DNA of 64,000 bases. Origin: JBDUDK01 sp040002995 (GTDB lineage: Bacteria; Actinomycetota; Acidimicrobiia; Acidimicrobiales; Ilumatobacteraceae). A model generated the notes under the pieces. That model had not been told where the DNA came from and did no database searches. It was given only the letters and a program-made list of their open reading frames with translations. Numbering within the stretch: the stretch's first letter is position 1; each line of letters starts with the position of its first letter. The position numbers and the translations under genes are program-made. Where the stretch lies: contig JBDUDK010000020.1 in assembly GCA_040002995.1 (NCBI GenBank), positions 1 through 64,000 on the forward strand. The letters are read 5' to 3'. Below, in pieces: positions 17,354 through 27,929 of the stretch.

Positions 17354-18063
17354 GCCTCCTCGACGTCAAGGGTCTCACCGCCAGCTACGGACCCGTGCCC
17401 GTCTTGCACGGCCTCGACCTCACCGTCGACGAAGGCGAAGTCGTGGTGCTGCTCGGCGCGAACGGCGCAGGTAAGACCACAACGTTGCGAGCGTTGTGCC
17501 AGATGGGTTTGGTGAACATCGGCGGTTCGGTGAGCTTCGATGGTCAACGTCTCGTCGGACGCCGACCGGAGCAAGTGGTGCGTCTCGGCATTGCGCATGT
17601 GCCCCAGGGTCGGGGCACGTTCGGTGAACTGACGGTGGAGGAGAACCTGCAGATCGGCGCGTATGTGCGATCGGATAGTGAGGTGCGCGCCGACATCGAA
17701 CGCGCGTACCAGATCTTCCCGCGTCTCGGTGAACGCTCCGCACAGCACGCCGGCAGCCTCTCGGGGGGCGAGCAGCAGATGCTCGCCGTGGCTCGGGCCC
17801 TCATGAGCCGTCCGCGCCTGTTGTTGCTCGACGAACCCTCCCTCGGCCTGGCCCCGCTCGTGATCAAGGACCTGTTTGAGCGGTTCGCCGAGCTCAATCA
17901 CAGCCTGGGCACGACGATGCTCATTGTTGAGCAGAACGCGAACGTGGCGCTCGCCATCGCCGGGCGCGCGTACGTGCTGGAAACCGGTCAGATCGTGCTC
18001 GAAGGACCCGCGGAGCAACTCCGCCACAACGACGCCGTACGCCGCGCGTACCTGGGGTTCTAA
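17350..18063 (+). CDS. livF: Branched-chain amino acid ABC transporter ATP-binding protein LivF
   Basis: A 237-residue ATPase with Walker A GANGAGKTTT, signature LSGGEQQMLAVARAL, Walker B LLLLDEPSLGLAP and the EQN segment (LIVEQNANVAL) characteristic of LivF. It overlaps livG by four bases, and livH begins directly after its stop codon. It forms the ATPase heterodimer with LivG. Confidence 0.93.
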   Translation: MSLLDVKGLTASYGPVPVLHGLDLTVDEGEVVVLLGANGAGKTTTLRALCQMGLVNIGGSVSFDGQRLVGRRPEQVVRLGIAHVPQGRGTFGELTVEENLQIGAYVRSDSEVRADIERAYQIFPRLGERSAQHAGSLSGGEQQMLAVARALMSRPRLLLLDEPSLGLAPLVIKDLFERFAELNHSLGTTMLIVEQNANVALAIAGRAYVLETGQIVLEGPAEQLRHNDAVRRAYLGF

Positions 18064-19035
18064 ATGATGCTTCTTGCTGCCTCCGTCATCGCCAAGGTGC
18101 CAGGGATCGACAGCGGATTCTTCCGCCTCGCATTCTTCCTGAAGTTGGTCAGCAACGGCCTCGTCAATGGTGCGGTATACGCCTTGATGGCTCTAACCGT
18201 GGTCATCATTTACCGCACCACGAGCCACCTGAATTTCGCCCAAGGCGAGATGGCCACGTTCGGTGCGTTCATCGTTTTCGCGCTCGCCATCCAACAGGGA
18301 ATCCCTTACGTGTTCGCGATCATCATCGCGATGGTCATCTCGATGGTGGCCGGAGCGGGATTCGAACGCTTCCTCGTCCGGCCGGTCGAGAAGCGCAGTG
18401 CCCTCGGCGTCGTCATCGTCACGCTTGGGCTCTTTCTCACTCTCAACGCGTTCACCGCCGCGATCTGGGGAACCGAGTCCGTCGATGTGCTCAAGCCGTT
18501 TCCTGGCGGTCTCGGCGACAAGTTCACGTTCATGGACGGCCCGCCGCAGTTCTTCGTTACGTACAAGGCCGTCGGCATTTGGATCACGTTGGCCGTCCTC
18601 GTGATCGCGCTGTGGTGGTTGCTGCAGCACACCAAGCTCGGCCTGGCGTATCGAGCCGTCGCGAGCAACCGCGAGAGCAGCCTCGCCGTGGGCATACCCG
18701 TCGGCCGGATGCTTATGCTCGGGTGGGCGATCTCGGCGGGCATCGGCACGCTCGCCGCGGTACTGATCTCGGAGCAGTCGAACAACCTCGACTTCAATCT
18801 CATGGGCGTCGTGTTGCTGTACGGCTTCGCGGCGGCCGCGCTGGGCGGCTTCGACAGCATCGTCGGGGCCGTGGTCGGGGGGATGATCGTCGGCCTGGTC
18901 GAGGCCTTGGTTCCGCAGCTGTTCACGTTCATCGGCAGCGAGCTGAGCCTGGCCATGGCCCTCGCGATCATCGTGATCGTGCTGCTCGTGCGACCGCAGG
19001 GAATTTTCGGCACCAAGAGAATCGAACGCGTGTGA
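18064..19035 (+). CDS. livH: Branched-chain amino acid ABC transporter permease LivH
   Basis: A 323-residue permease with about eight membrane helices. The family hallmarks are the N-terminal segment SNGLVNGAVYALMALTVVII, NFAQGEMATFGAF, and the loop ALGGFDSIVGAVVGGMIVGL that contacts the ATPase. It forms the channel together with LivM. The start immediately follows the livF stop. Confidence 0.92.
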   Translation: MMLLAASVIAKVPGIDSGFFRLAFFLKLVSNGLVNGAVYALMALTVVIIYRTTSHLNFAQGEMATFGAFIVFALAIQQGIPYVFAIIIAMVISMVAGAGFERFLVRPVEKRSALGVVIVTLGLFLTLNAFTAAIWGTESVDVLKPFPGGLGDKFTFMDGPPQFFVTYKAVGIWITLAVLVIALWWLLQHTKLGLAYRAVASNRESSLAVGIPVGRMLMLGWAISAGIGTLAAVLISEQSNNLDFNLMGVVLLYGFAAAALGGFDSIVGAVVGGMIVGLVEALVPQLFTFIGSELSLAMALAIIVIVLLVRPQGIFGTKRIERV

Positions 19036-20153
19036 AGCCCCGCATCATCGAGCGCGCGTCTCCGGCGCACCGCGTGTGGCAGATCACGGGCTGGGCGATT
19101 CTGGTGGTGGCCGTCCTCGTCATCGCCAAGGGGCAACCGAACTACCGCTTGCTACTGATGAGCAACGCCGCCGCGCTGTCGGTGGCGATCCTTGGCCTCA
19201 ACCTCGTCGTCGGCTTCTCCGGCCAGATTTCCCTCGGCCACAGCGCGTTCTTCGGCTTCGGTGGTTACACGGCGGCCGTGCTCATCGTCGACCACGACTG
19301 GCCGTTCCTCGCCACGCTGCCGGTCGCCGCGCTCTTCGGGGGGGTGCTCGGCTTCCTCCTTGGGTTGCCCGCGTTGCGTATCCGAGGTCTATATCTCGCG
19401 CTGGTCACACTCGCTCTCGCGATCGTGTTTCCGAGCCTCGCGAAGATCGACCAACTCGCCGATCTCACCGGTGGGGCGAACGGGAAGCCCGTACCCGTTG
19501 GCTGGCATCGTCCGAGTTGGTTCCCGCTCAAGGTCACGCAGCAGGGTTGGCAGTTCCTCGTGCTCGCGGCCCTTGCCGGATTGCTGTTCTTCTTGGCGTC
19601 GAACATGGTCCGTAGCCGGGCCGGCAGGGCTTTGGTGTCCCTCCGTGACAACGAGATCGGTGCGACGGTGAGCGGTGTCTATCCCGCCGGTTGGAAGACG
19701 GGTGCGTTCGCTATTAGCGCGGCGTACGCCTCGATGGCGGGGGCAATGTTGACGCTCGCCATTCCGATCGTCGCGCCGGATACTGGCGGCTTTGTGCTCG
19801 CCATCCAGCTGATCACCGGGCTGGTCTTGGGCGGGATCGGCATCATCTCAGGGTCGGTCGTCGGGGCCTTGGCGATCGTCTGGCTACCTGAGCTCACCAG
19901 GAGCTGGGGCAAGTTCTTGCCGCTGTTCAGTGAGAACAAGACGGCGCTTTTGGCCAACGCCGCCTACGGGATTTTGCTGATAGCCATGATGTTCGTGATG
20001 CCGGGTGGCATCATGTGGTTCGTACGGTTCGTTCGTTCGAAGTTTGTTCGCTTCGTTCCACGACTACCCAAGGTGTCCTCGCTCGACGAGGATGTAGAGG
20101 TCGGCCCCATCTCGGCGGCGACCGTCCAGCAAACGCAAGGGGGAAGTGCATGA
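19032..20153 (+). CDS. livM: Branched-chain amino acid ABC transporter permease LivM
   Basis: A 373-residue permease from a GTG that overlaps the livH stop by four bases. Motifs are NLVVGFSGQISLGHSAFFGFGGYT, GLYLALVTLALAIVFP and GGIGIISGSVVGALA, all typical of LivM. The C-terminus carries a cytoplasmic extension rich in basic and acidic residues (FVRSKFVRFVPRLPK). It ends in ATGA overlap with the binding-protein gene. Confidence 0.92.
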   Translation: MKPRIIERASPAHRVWQITGWAILVVAVLVIAKGQPNYRLLLMSNAAALSVAILGLNLVVGFSGQISLGHSAFFGFGGYTAAVLIVDHDWPFLATLPVAALFGGVLGFLLGLPALRIRGLYLALVTLALAIVFPSLAKIDQLADLTGGANGKPVPVGWHRPSWFPLKVTQQGWQFLVLAALAGLLFFLASNMVRSRAGRALVSLRDNEIGATVSGVYPAGWKTGAFAISAAYASMAGAMLTLAIPIVAPDTGGFVLAIQLITGLVLGGIGIISGSVVGALAIVWLPELTRSWGKFLPLFSENKTALLANAAYGILLIAMMFVMPGGIMWFVRFVRSKFVRFVPRLPKVSSLDEDVEVGPISAATVQQTQGGSA

Positions 20154-21550
20154 GGAAACCTGAAAAGGTCCGTTTATTTGTTGGTGCGGCGGTGGTCGCC
20201 CTGGTGGCGGCGGCCTGCGGCAGCAGCAAGGGCACGACAGCGGCCACCACCGCAGCCACATCGGGCACCACCGCGGCCGCGGTGGCCACCACTGCGGCTC
20301 CGGCCCAAACCACCGCTGCACCCGTCGAGACGACGGCAGCCGCGCCCAAGGGGTTCACGGTCGACTCGAGTAAATGTCCGGCCGAAGCCACAACTGCTCT
20401 CGCGGCCGGCGCCGATATCAAGATCGGCATCACGTTGCCGCAGACCGGTCCGCTCGCCGCGTTCGGTGCGATTGCCCAGGGCATGCAGATCTACTTCGAC
20501 ACCATCAACGCCAGCGGTGGCATCGACGGTCACAAGGTCGTGGTCGACGCCAAGGATGATGCCTACGACCCGAAGCAGACGGTGCCGAAGGCCACCGAGT
20601 TGATCGAGCAGGACAAGGTCCTGGCGACGTCGTTCATGGTCGGCACGCCCAATGTGGGCGCGACCCGCTCGCTGTTCGAAGCCTCGTGCACGCCTCAGAT
20701 GTATGTGGGCACCGGCTTCCCCGCGTGGGGTGACCCCGCGAACCACTCGTGGACGGTCGGCGGCATCCTCGCGTACAACACCGAAGCCAAGATCTGGGCG
20801 GCGTTCATCGCGAAGCAAAAGCCCGGGGCCAAGGTGGCGCAGCTCGTCTTCAACAACGACTTCGGGAAGGCCTACCAGAAGCAGTTCGAGGCTGATGCCA
20901 AGACCGCTGGACTAACCATCGTGGAAACCAAGATCCATGAAGGCACGGCCGCCAACATCGACAACGAGGTGACGGCGATCTTGGCCGCGAACCCCGACTA
21001 CGTGATCGGCGAGACCACCGGCGCGTTCTGTCCGAAGCTGATGGCGGGATTGGCCCAGGGTGGCTACACAGGCAAGACGATCATCTCAGCCACGTGTGCT
21101 TCGGTCTCGTCGTTCTTCAAGCCCGTCGATCCCGCGGGTAACGGCGTGTACCTCCTCGGCCAGCAGAAGGACCCGAGCGATCCGATGTGGGCCGACGACC
21201 CCGCGATGAAGCAGTACTACGCCGACGTGGCTCAGTACGGCGCGGGCGCCGACGCGAAGAACGGCAGCATCCTTACGGGCTACGGCGCGGGTGGGTTGAC
21301 AGTGCAAACCCTCAAGGACGCCGCGAAGCTCGACGGTGGCCTCACCCGCGTGAACGTCATGAACGCGGTGTGGAACATCAACTACAAGAACCCGCTGCTG
21401 TTCGGAGGCACGGGTCACCTCGACGGCACTAGCGACGCGTACCTCTCCGAGTACTCGATCATGTTGCAGTACGACGCGGCGAAGAAGTCGCAGGTGCCCA
21501 CAGGGGACACGTTCGACGTCGAGGGCAAGACCGGGCTGTTCGCCGGCTAA
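20150..21550 (+). CDS. ABC transporter substrate-binding lipoprotein (LivJ/LivK-type)
   Basis: A 466-residue exported protein; ATG 20150 overlaps the livM stop. A lipoprotein signal ends at VAAACGSS, followed by a long Thr/Ala/Pro linker. The type-1 periplasmic binding fold begins at DIKIGITLPQTGPLAAFG. Further features are NASGGIDGHKV and KPGAKVAQLVFNNDFG. The ligand is probably a branched-chain amino acid or a related amide or carboxylate. Four cysteines could form disulfides. Confidence 0.9.
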   Translation: MRKPEKVRLFVGAAVVALVAAACGSSKGTTAATTAATSGTTAAAVATTAAPAQTTAAPVETTAAAPKGFTVDSSKCPAEATTALAAGADIKIGITLPQTGPLAAFGAIAQGMQIYFDTINASGGIDGHKVVVDAKDDAYDPKQTVPKATELIEQDKVLATSFMVGTPNVGATRSLFEASCTPQMYVGTGFPAWGDPANHSWTVGGILAYNTEAKIWAAFIAKQKPGAKVAQLVFNNDFGKAYQKQFEADAKTAGLTIVETKIHEGTAANIDNEVTAILAANPDYVIGETTGAFCPKLMAGLAQGGYTGKTIISATCASVSSFFKPVDPAGNGVYLLGQQKDPSDPMWADDPAMKQYYADVAQYGAGADAKNGSILTGYGAGGLTVQTLKDAAKLDGGLTRVNVMNAVWNINYKNPLLFGGTGHLDGTSDAYLSEYSIMLQYDAAKKSQVPTGDTFDVEGKTGLFAG

Positions 21551-21588
21551 GCCAAGCGGTCCGCAATGAAGTCCTAGCCATCCGCAGG

Positions 21589-21633
21589 AAGTGACGTGTT
21601 TGTCGCCCGATTCGGTCGGCAAACACGTCACTT
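21589..21633. terminator. Hairpin between convergent genes
   Basis: A perfect 14-bp inverted repeat with arm AAGTGACGTGTTTG (21589-21602 and 21620-21633, 17-base loop) fills the gap between the binding-protein gene and the minus-strand NUDIX gene. It has no T-run but its position suits a bidirectional terminator. Confidence 0.5.
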
Positions 21634-21638
21634 CGCGT

Positions 21639-22166
21639 TTAGGAGGTAGCGAGGACGTACAACAGCGCGGTCAACGACAGGCCGTCGGTTATACGGCCAC
21701 CCGTGATGTGTTCGCGAACGGTGGCCCAGGGCACCCATTCCACGCGCTCTGACTCGCTCGGATCGGTGGGCGCGCCCTCGTACGTCGCTCCCTCCGAGCG
21801 AAAGAGGTGGAACGTCACGTCGGCCTGGCCGTTGTTCGGGTGGTAGGAGGTGAGGTGGGTGGGCGGTCCCGGCCGCCAGCCGGTCTCTTCTAGGGCCTCA
21901 CGAGCGGCGGCCTCAACGGGTGTTTCCCCGTCGTCTATCGCCCCGGCGGGCACCTCCCAACCCCAGGTCTCAGTGATGAAGCGGTGACGCCAAAGAAGCA
22001 GGACACCACGATCGGCGTCGGTGATCACGGTTCCCGCGGCGTGCCGGGGGGAGCGAATGACGTGATGATCGAAGCGGGGCCCGCCGGGAACCTCTACGTC
22101 GACCAACACCAGACGGACCCATGCGCTGTCGTAGAGAATGCGTTCGCCGTGCACGATCCACTGCAT
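21639..22166 (-). CDS. NUDIX hydrolase (ADP-ribose pyrophosphatase-like)
   Basis: A 175-residue protein from ATG 22166; an in-frame TTG at 22184 is less likely. The complete NUDIX box GAIDDGETPVEAAAREALEETGW matches G-x5-E-x7-REUxEExGU. The N-terminal layout and the preceding WEVPAGAID resemble ADP-ribose pyrophosphatases, but the substrate is not proven. It diverges from the acyl-CoA mutase gene, 44 bp away. Confidence 0.88.
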   Translation of the reverse strand: MQWIVHGERILYDSAWVRLVLVDVEVPGGPRFDHHVIRSPRHAAGTVITDADRGVLLLWRHRFITETWGWEVPAGAIDDGETPVEAAAREALEETGWRPGPPTHLTSYHPNNGQADVTFHLFRSEGATYEGAPTDPSESERVEWVPWATVREHITGGRITDGLSLTALLYVLATS

Positions 22167-22198
22167 GGGCCGAGCCTCGCACAAGCTCGCGCGCTCCG

Positions 22199-22204
22199 TA
22201 CGAT
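22199..22204 (+). promoter_or_regulatory. -10 box for leaderless acyl-CoA mutase transcript
   Basis: TACGAT is six bases upstream of the ATG at 22211, with no ribosome-binding site. It is a strong match to the leaderless pattern seen elsewhere in the window. Confidence 0.5.
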
Positions 22205-22210
22205 AGCCAG

Positions 22211-23845
<1,635 letters not shown>

Positions 23846-23852
23846 TCGACGA

Positions 23853-25277
23853 ATGCGCTCGAAGACGATGCGCCGGGCCCCCCGGTCGGCCGGCGTCCTT
23901 CTAGCCGCGGCAGTCGCCTCGGCCTGCGCCAGTAGCGGCCAGACCGCCGCGCCGACCACAGCCGCTCCGACGACCACCCTCCCGCCGACGACCACCTCGA
24001 CGATCGTCGCGCCCACGACGTCGACCACGGTGGCGCCCACCACGACGAGCACGGTGCCCGTCGACCACAGCAACGACTGGGCCCTGAGCTACACCGAAGG
24101 CTCGGCCGGGGCGGCTGACCCGGCGATGGCACCGATCACGATCGGCTTCATCAATCAGGAACCCAGCCTGGTCGGTTTCCCTGAGGCTTCGGTGGGCATC
24201 GAGGCGGCGGTCAAATACGTGAACGCCGAGCTCGGTGGCGTCCACGGCCACTCCGTTGCACTGCGTAAGTGCACGGTGGCTTCGGCCGTCGACGGCACGA
24301 ACTGCGCCAACGACATGCTGCGCGACCGCACGATCAGTTTTGTGATGACCGGCACCTTGGTCTTTGGCAATCAGGAGATCTACGCCACCCTAAAGGGGCA
24401 GAAGCCGGTGCTCATCGGCATCGGCGTCACGACCGCGGATTTCCTGGCCGACGACGCCTACTACTTCGACGCCGGCTCCGTCGGAGTGATTCCCGGCCTG
24501 GCCATCTTCTCGTTGACTGAGCTCCCCAGCGTTCCGAAGACAGTGACGGTCATCCACGCGAACGAGGCCGGCAAGATGGCCGCGACAACGTTGCTGAAGC
24601 CCCTGTTCGACAAGGCCGGCGTGACGATGCTGCTGGTCGCGGCATCGGACGTCCCCACCGGCTTCGTCCTCGCGCAGGCGCTCAAGGACGCGGCCGCCGA
24701 CAAGTCCGATGTGTTCATCCCAGTCGTCACCGACCAGGGCTGCATCGCCACCTACGACGCGATCAAGTCGCTCGGCGTCAACCCGAGCGTCATCACAACG
24801 AGCCAGTGTTCTGGCGCCTCGATGAGCGATCACCTCAAATCGCTTGGTCTGACCGATCCGGTACCCGACGGGTGGTACTTCGGTGGCTACGGGTACAGCT
24901 ACTACCGGCCCGACGACGCGTCCGGAATGAATACGTATCTGACGAAGATTGCGAAATATGGCGGTTTGTCCACCACCGGCGCGGCGCTCGACTACTCCCG
25001 TTTCGCGGGGCCGATGTTCGCGAACCTCCTCACCGCGGTGAAGTTCATGAACGAACTCGGCCCCGATGGGATCACGCCCGAGGCCATGCGCGACAAGATG
25101 AAGACGTTCACCGGACCAATGATGTTGCAGGCGGGGCCGTTGCAGTGTGGGCTCGGGCTCTTCAAAGCGGCGTGCGCGCACACGATCGGTGTTGAGCAGT
25201 ACACCGGCGGGCAGTGGATAAGCGCGGCCGACGCGCTGAACGGCAAACCGATCGCGGTAACGGTCTACGGCACCTGA
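23853..25277 (+). CDS. ABC transporter substrate-binding lipoprotein
   Basis: A 474-residue protein seven bases after the mutase gene. Lipobox ASACASS follows the signal, then a Thr/Pro-rich spacer of about 45 residues. The type-1 binding fold starts at APITIGFINQEPS. The sequence VGIEAAVKYVNAELGGVHG matches amino-acid/amide-binding proteins of the Leu/Ile/Val group. Four or more cysteines (RKCTV, TNCAND, QGCIAT, SQCSG) suggest disulfides. No permease genes adjoin it, so it may use the livGFHM transporter or sense a ligand. Its 3' end overlaps the convergent Lrp gene by 13 bp. Confidence 0.82.
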   Translation: MRSKTMRRAPRSAGVLLAAAVASACASSGQTAAPTTAAPTTTLPPTTTSTIVAPTTSTTVAPTTTSTVPVDHSNDWALSYTEGSAGAADPAMAPITIGFINQEPSLVGFPEASVGIEAAVKYVNAELGGVHGHSVALRKCTVASAVDGTNCANDMLRDRTISFVMTGTLVFGNQEIYATLKGQKPVLIGIGVTTADFLADDAYYFDAGSVGVIPGLAIFSLTELPSVPKTVTVIHANEAGKMAATTLLKPLFDKAGVTMLLVAASDVPTGFVLAQALKDAAADKSDVFIPVVTDQGCIATYDAIKSLGVNPSVITTSQCSGASMSDHLKSLGLTDPVPDGWYFGGYGYSYYRPDDASGMNTYLTKIAKYGGLSTTGAALDYSRFAGPMFANLLTAVKFMNELGPDGITPEAMRDKMKTFTGPMMLQAGPLQCGLGLFKAACAHTIGVEQYTGGQWISAADALNGKPIAVTVYGT

Positions 25278-25768
25278 GATCGGGCTGGTCGGGTCCGCGG
25301 GGTCGTCGCTGTCGGGAACCTGGGGCGCCGGTGATGTTGCTCGAGCATGAAAACGGTCTGCGTGTCGTGGATCCCTTCGATGCCGTGTAGCCACTCGAGC
25401 ACGACGTCGCGCAGCTCCTCGACGGCGGCGAGACGAACCGTCGCGACGAAGTCGAACGCGCCGGTGGTGAGGCCGAGCTGTTCGAGGCCGGGCAAGAGCA
25501 AAAGGTCGTCGCGGACTTCGCGCCAGCGGCGTTGATCGGCGTTGATTAGAACCAGCACGATGATCGGTAAGCCGAGCTTGGCCTCGTCGACGACCGCCGT
25601 GAAGCCCTTCAAAACTCCCTCGGCCTTCAGCCGATCGAGTCGCTGGTAGGCGCTGGCGCGGCTGACGTTCACCGCCGTCGCCAGCTCGTTGATCGACCTC
25701 CGGCCGTCGTCGAGCAGAACCTCGAGCAGGCGACGGTCGATGTCGTCGATTCCAGATCGTCCAGCCAT
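25265..25768 (-). CDS. Lrp/AsnC family transcriptional regulator
   Basis: A 167-residue regulator; ATG 25768 follows AAGGAG at good distance. The N-terminal helix-turn-helix reads DIDRRLLEVLLDDGRRSINELA, with recognition helix SRASAYQRLDRL. The C-terminal RAM/AsnC ligand-binding domain spans about residues 60-140 (TTGAFDFVATVRL). It diverges from phhA and the tyrosine degradation operon, so an aromatic amino acid is the likely ligand (inference). Confidence 0.9.
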   Translation of the reverse strand: MAGRSGIDDIDRRLLEVLLDDGRRSINELATAVNVSRASAYQRLDRLKAEGVLKGFTAVVDEAKLGLPIIVLVLINADQRRWREVRDDLLLLPGLEQLGLTTGAFDFVATVRLAAVEELRDVVLEWLHGIEGIHDTQTVFMLEQHHRRPRFPTATTPRTRPARSQVP

Positions 25769-25786
25769 CGTCACTCCTTGACTCTA

Positions 25787-25815
25787 ATAATGGATATTTT
25801 GCTCTCCAAAGCCAA
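25787..25815 (-). promoter_or_regulatory. lrp promoter with embedded dyad, between lrp and phhA
   Basis: On the minus strand TTGGCT (25810-25815) and CATTAT (25787-25792) are 17 bases apart. A dyad TGGA-N10-TCCA (25791-25808) fills the spacer and would block this promoter when bound, suggesting autoregulation. The surrounding 110-bp divergent region is unusually AT-rich. For phhA only a weak CAGAAT (25876-25881), seven bases before its ATG, is seen. Confidence 0.45.
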
Positions 25816-25888
25816 ATTTCGTTCAATTCTGTCGGAGATCTGGTACGAGAGCGAGACAACATCGCTCGCCGCGACCAGAATTGCGTGC

Positions 25889-26740
25889 ATGAAGTCTGCC
25901 GTTGACGCCCGTGTTGTCGATCTGCCCGCCGATCACCCTGGTGTGCACGATCCCGAGTACCGCCGCCGACGCGACGAGATCGCCACGCTGGCCAGCAAGT
26001 ACCGCAGGGGCGCGCCCGTGCCCACCGTTGCGTACACCGAGGAGGAGCACGCGCTCTGGCGCCTCGTGGCCGGTGAGCTCTACGCCGCATATGAAGGTGC
26101 GGCCGTCGAGGAGTACCGGCGTGCCGCCGCGGAGTTGGCCCTGCCCCTCGATCGGCTCCCGCAGCTGGCTGAGGTCAGCAAATGTCTCATCGCGTCGACC
26201 GGCTTCCGCTTCGAACCGGTGAACGGTCTTCTCGAGACTCGCGAGTTCTGGTCGTATCTCGCCGAGCGCCGCTTCCCCTCCACCCAATACATCCGTCACG
26301 CGTCCGTTCCGCGTTACACACCGGAACCCGACGTGATCCACGAGTTGTTGGGCCATGCCAACGCGCTCGCGTCGCCGATGTTCGCCGACCTCTACGCCGC
26401 GTTCGGCCATACGTCGAGTCGCGTCGAGACGGAGGAGGCGCTCGCCTTCCTCGGTCGAATTTTCTGGTTCACGATGGAGTTCGGTGTGGCGTGGGAGCGC
26501 GGTGAGCCCCGGGCCTACGGCGCCGGACTGCTGTCATCGTTCGGCGAGCTCGCGGCGTTCCCGAAGGCCACCATCCGGCCGTTCGACCTGGCCGCCATGG
26601 GAACCATGACCTATGACATCACGACGTACCAACCGGTCCTGTTCGGCGCCGCTTCCATGGTGGCGATGGCTCATGACCTCGGGACGTTTGTGGAGACCTA
26701 CGACGACGACGCACACCAGCGGCTGATCGCCGCAGCCTGA
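25889..26740 (+). CDS. phhA: Phenylalanine 4-monooxygenase
   Basis: A 283-residue monomeric-type enzyme; ATG 25889 gives the usual bacterial length. It hydroxylates phenylalanine to tyrosine using tetrahydropterin, O2 and non-haem iron. The iron ligands are two His in PDVIHELLGHANAL and a Glu in FWFTMEFGV. Further family segments are PRYTPEPD, and FAALYAAFG-like MFADLYAAFG. It opens the phenylalanine/tyrosine degradation operon and diverges from the Lrp regulator. Confidence 0.93.
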   Translation: MKSAVDARVVDLPADHPGVHDPEYRRRRDEIATLASKYRRGAPVPTVAYTEEEHALWRLVAGELYAAYEGAAVEEYRRAAAELALPLDRLPQLAEVSKCLIASTGFRFEPVNGLLETREFWSYLAERRFPSTQYIRHASVPRYTPEPDVIHELLGHANALASPMFADLYAAFGHTSSRVETEEALAFLGRIFWFTMEFGVAWERGEPRAYGAGLLSSFGELAAFPKATIRPFDLAAMGTMTYDITTYQPVLFGAASMVAMAHDLGTFVETYDDDAHQRLIAAA

Positions 26741-26765
26741 TCACGAATCACCGGAGGGTTCTTTG

Positions 26766-27893
26766 ATGTCTACCGTTGCTACGAGTCCCGCCACTGCGAA
26801 GTCCGCCGCCGAGTTGCTCCGCGGTTGGGACAGAGTCGAGTTCTGGGTCGGTAACGCCCGGACGACGGCGCAGTTCTTCTGTTCGGCCTTGGGCTTTCGG
26901 GTCACGGCCTACGCGGGCCCCGAAACAGGCGTCGCCGATCGGGCGTCGTACGTGCTCGAGCAGAACGGCATCCGGTTCGTCGTCACCGCCGGCCTCACAG
27001 CCGATTCGCCCATTGCCGCCCACGTACGTATGCACGGCGACGGCATCCGCGACCTCGCGTGGTCGGTCGAAGATGCGGGCGCGGCATTCGCGTCGGCAGT
27101 GGCGCGCGGCGCGCGCGTCGTTGAGCCTCCGCACGAGGTTCGCGACGACAACGGTGTGATGACACTCGCGTCGGTGGCCACGTATGGCGAGACCGTGCAC
27201 ACGTTCGTCGACCGGAGCGGCTACACGGGTGTGTTCGCCCCCGGCTTCACGGCGGAAAACCTCCCGCCCGTGCCGCAGGGACCCGACGTCGGTTTGCTGA
27301 AGATCGATCACGTCGTGGGCAACATCGCCAAGGGCACGCTGGCGACGTGGATCGCGTTTTACGAGGAAGTGCTGGGGTTCCGCGAGCTGATTCACTACTC
27401 CGAGGAGCAGATCCGTACCGAGTACTCTGCGCTCATGTCCACCGTTGTGTGGAACGGCGACAAGATCGTCATGCCACTCAACGAGCCCGCCGACGGCCGG
27501 CGCAAGAGCCAGATTCAGGAGTACCTCGACACCTACGGCGGCCCGGGCGTGCAGCACATCGCCCTACGCACCGACGACATCTTCGCGACGGTAAGGGCGC
27601 TACGCGACCGCGGTGTGCGCTTTCTGACCACGCCGCCGTCGTATTACGACGATGTGCGTGAGCGCCTCGCCCACCTCGACCTGCCGTGGGACGTGCTGAG
27701 CGACCTTGGCGTGCTCGTCGACGAGGACCAGGACGGCCACCTGCTACAGATCTTCACCGAGAACATCAGCGACCGGCCGACGGTGTTCCTCGAGATCATC
27801 CAGCGCGAGGGTTGCAAGGGCTTCGGCGAGGGCAACTTCAAGGCCCTTTTCGAGGCGATCGAGCGCGAGCAGGCGCGGCGGGGCAACCTGTAG
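26766..27893 (+). CDS. hpd: 4-hydroxyphenylpyruvate dioxygenase
   Basis: A 375-residue enzyme; ATG 26766 follows GGAGGG. It converts 4-hydroxyphenylpyruvate to homogentisate with O2 and Fe(II). Iron ligands are His in LKIDHVVGN, His in GVQHIALRT and Glu in FLEIIQREG. The C-terminal helix motif GFGEGNFKALFEAIE gates the active site. Two vicinal-oxygen-chelate halves are present. It lies 25 bp after phhA. Confidence 0.95.
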   Translation: MSTVATSPATAKSAAELLRGWDRVEFWVGNARTTAQFFCSALGFRVTAYAGPETGVADRASYVLEQNGIRFVVTAGLTADSPIAAHVRMHGDGIRDLAWSVEDAGAAFASAVARGARVVEPPHEVRDDNGVMTLASVATYGETVHTFVDRSGYTGVFAPGFTAENLPPVPQGPDVGLLKIDHVVGNIAKGTLATWIAFYEEVLGFRELIHYSEEQIRTEYSALMSTVVWNGDKIVMPLNEPADGRRKSQIQEYLDTYGGPGVQHIALRTDDIFATVRALRDRGVRFLTTPPSYYDDVRERLAHLDLPWDVLSDLGVLVDEDQDGHLLQIFTENISDRPTVFLEIIQREGCKGFGEGNFKALFEAIEREQARRGNL

Positions 27894-27929
27894 CACCGGC
27901 TGAGTCACCTGTAGCACAGTGGGTGTTCG

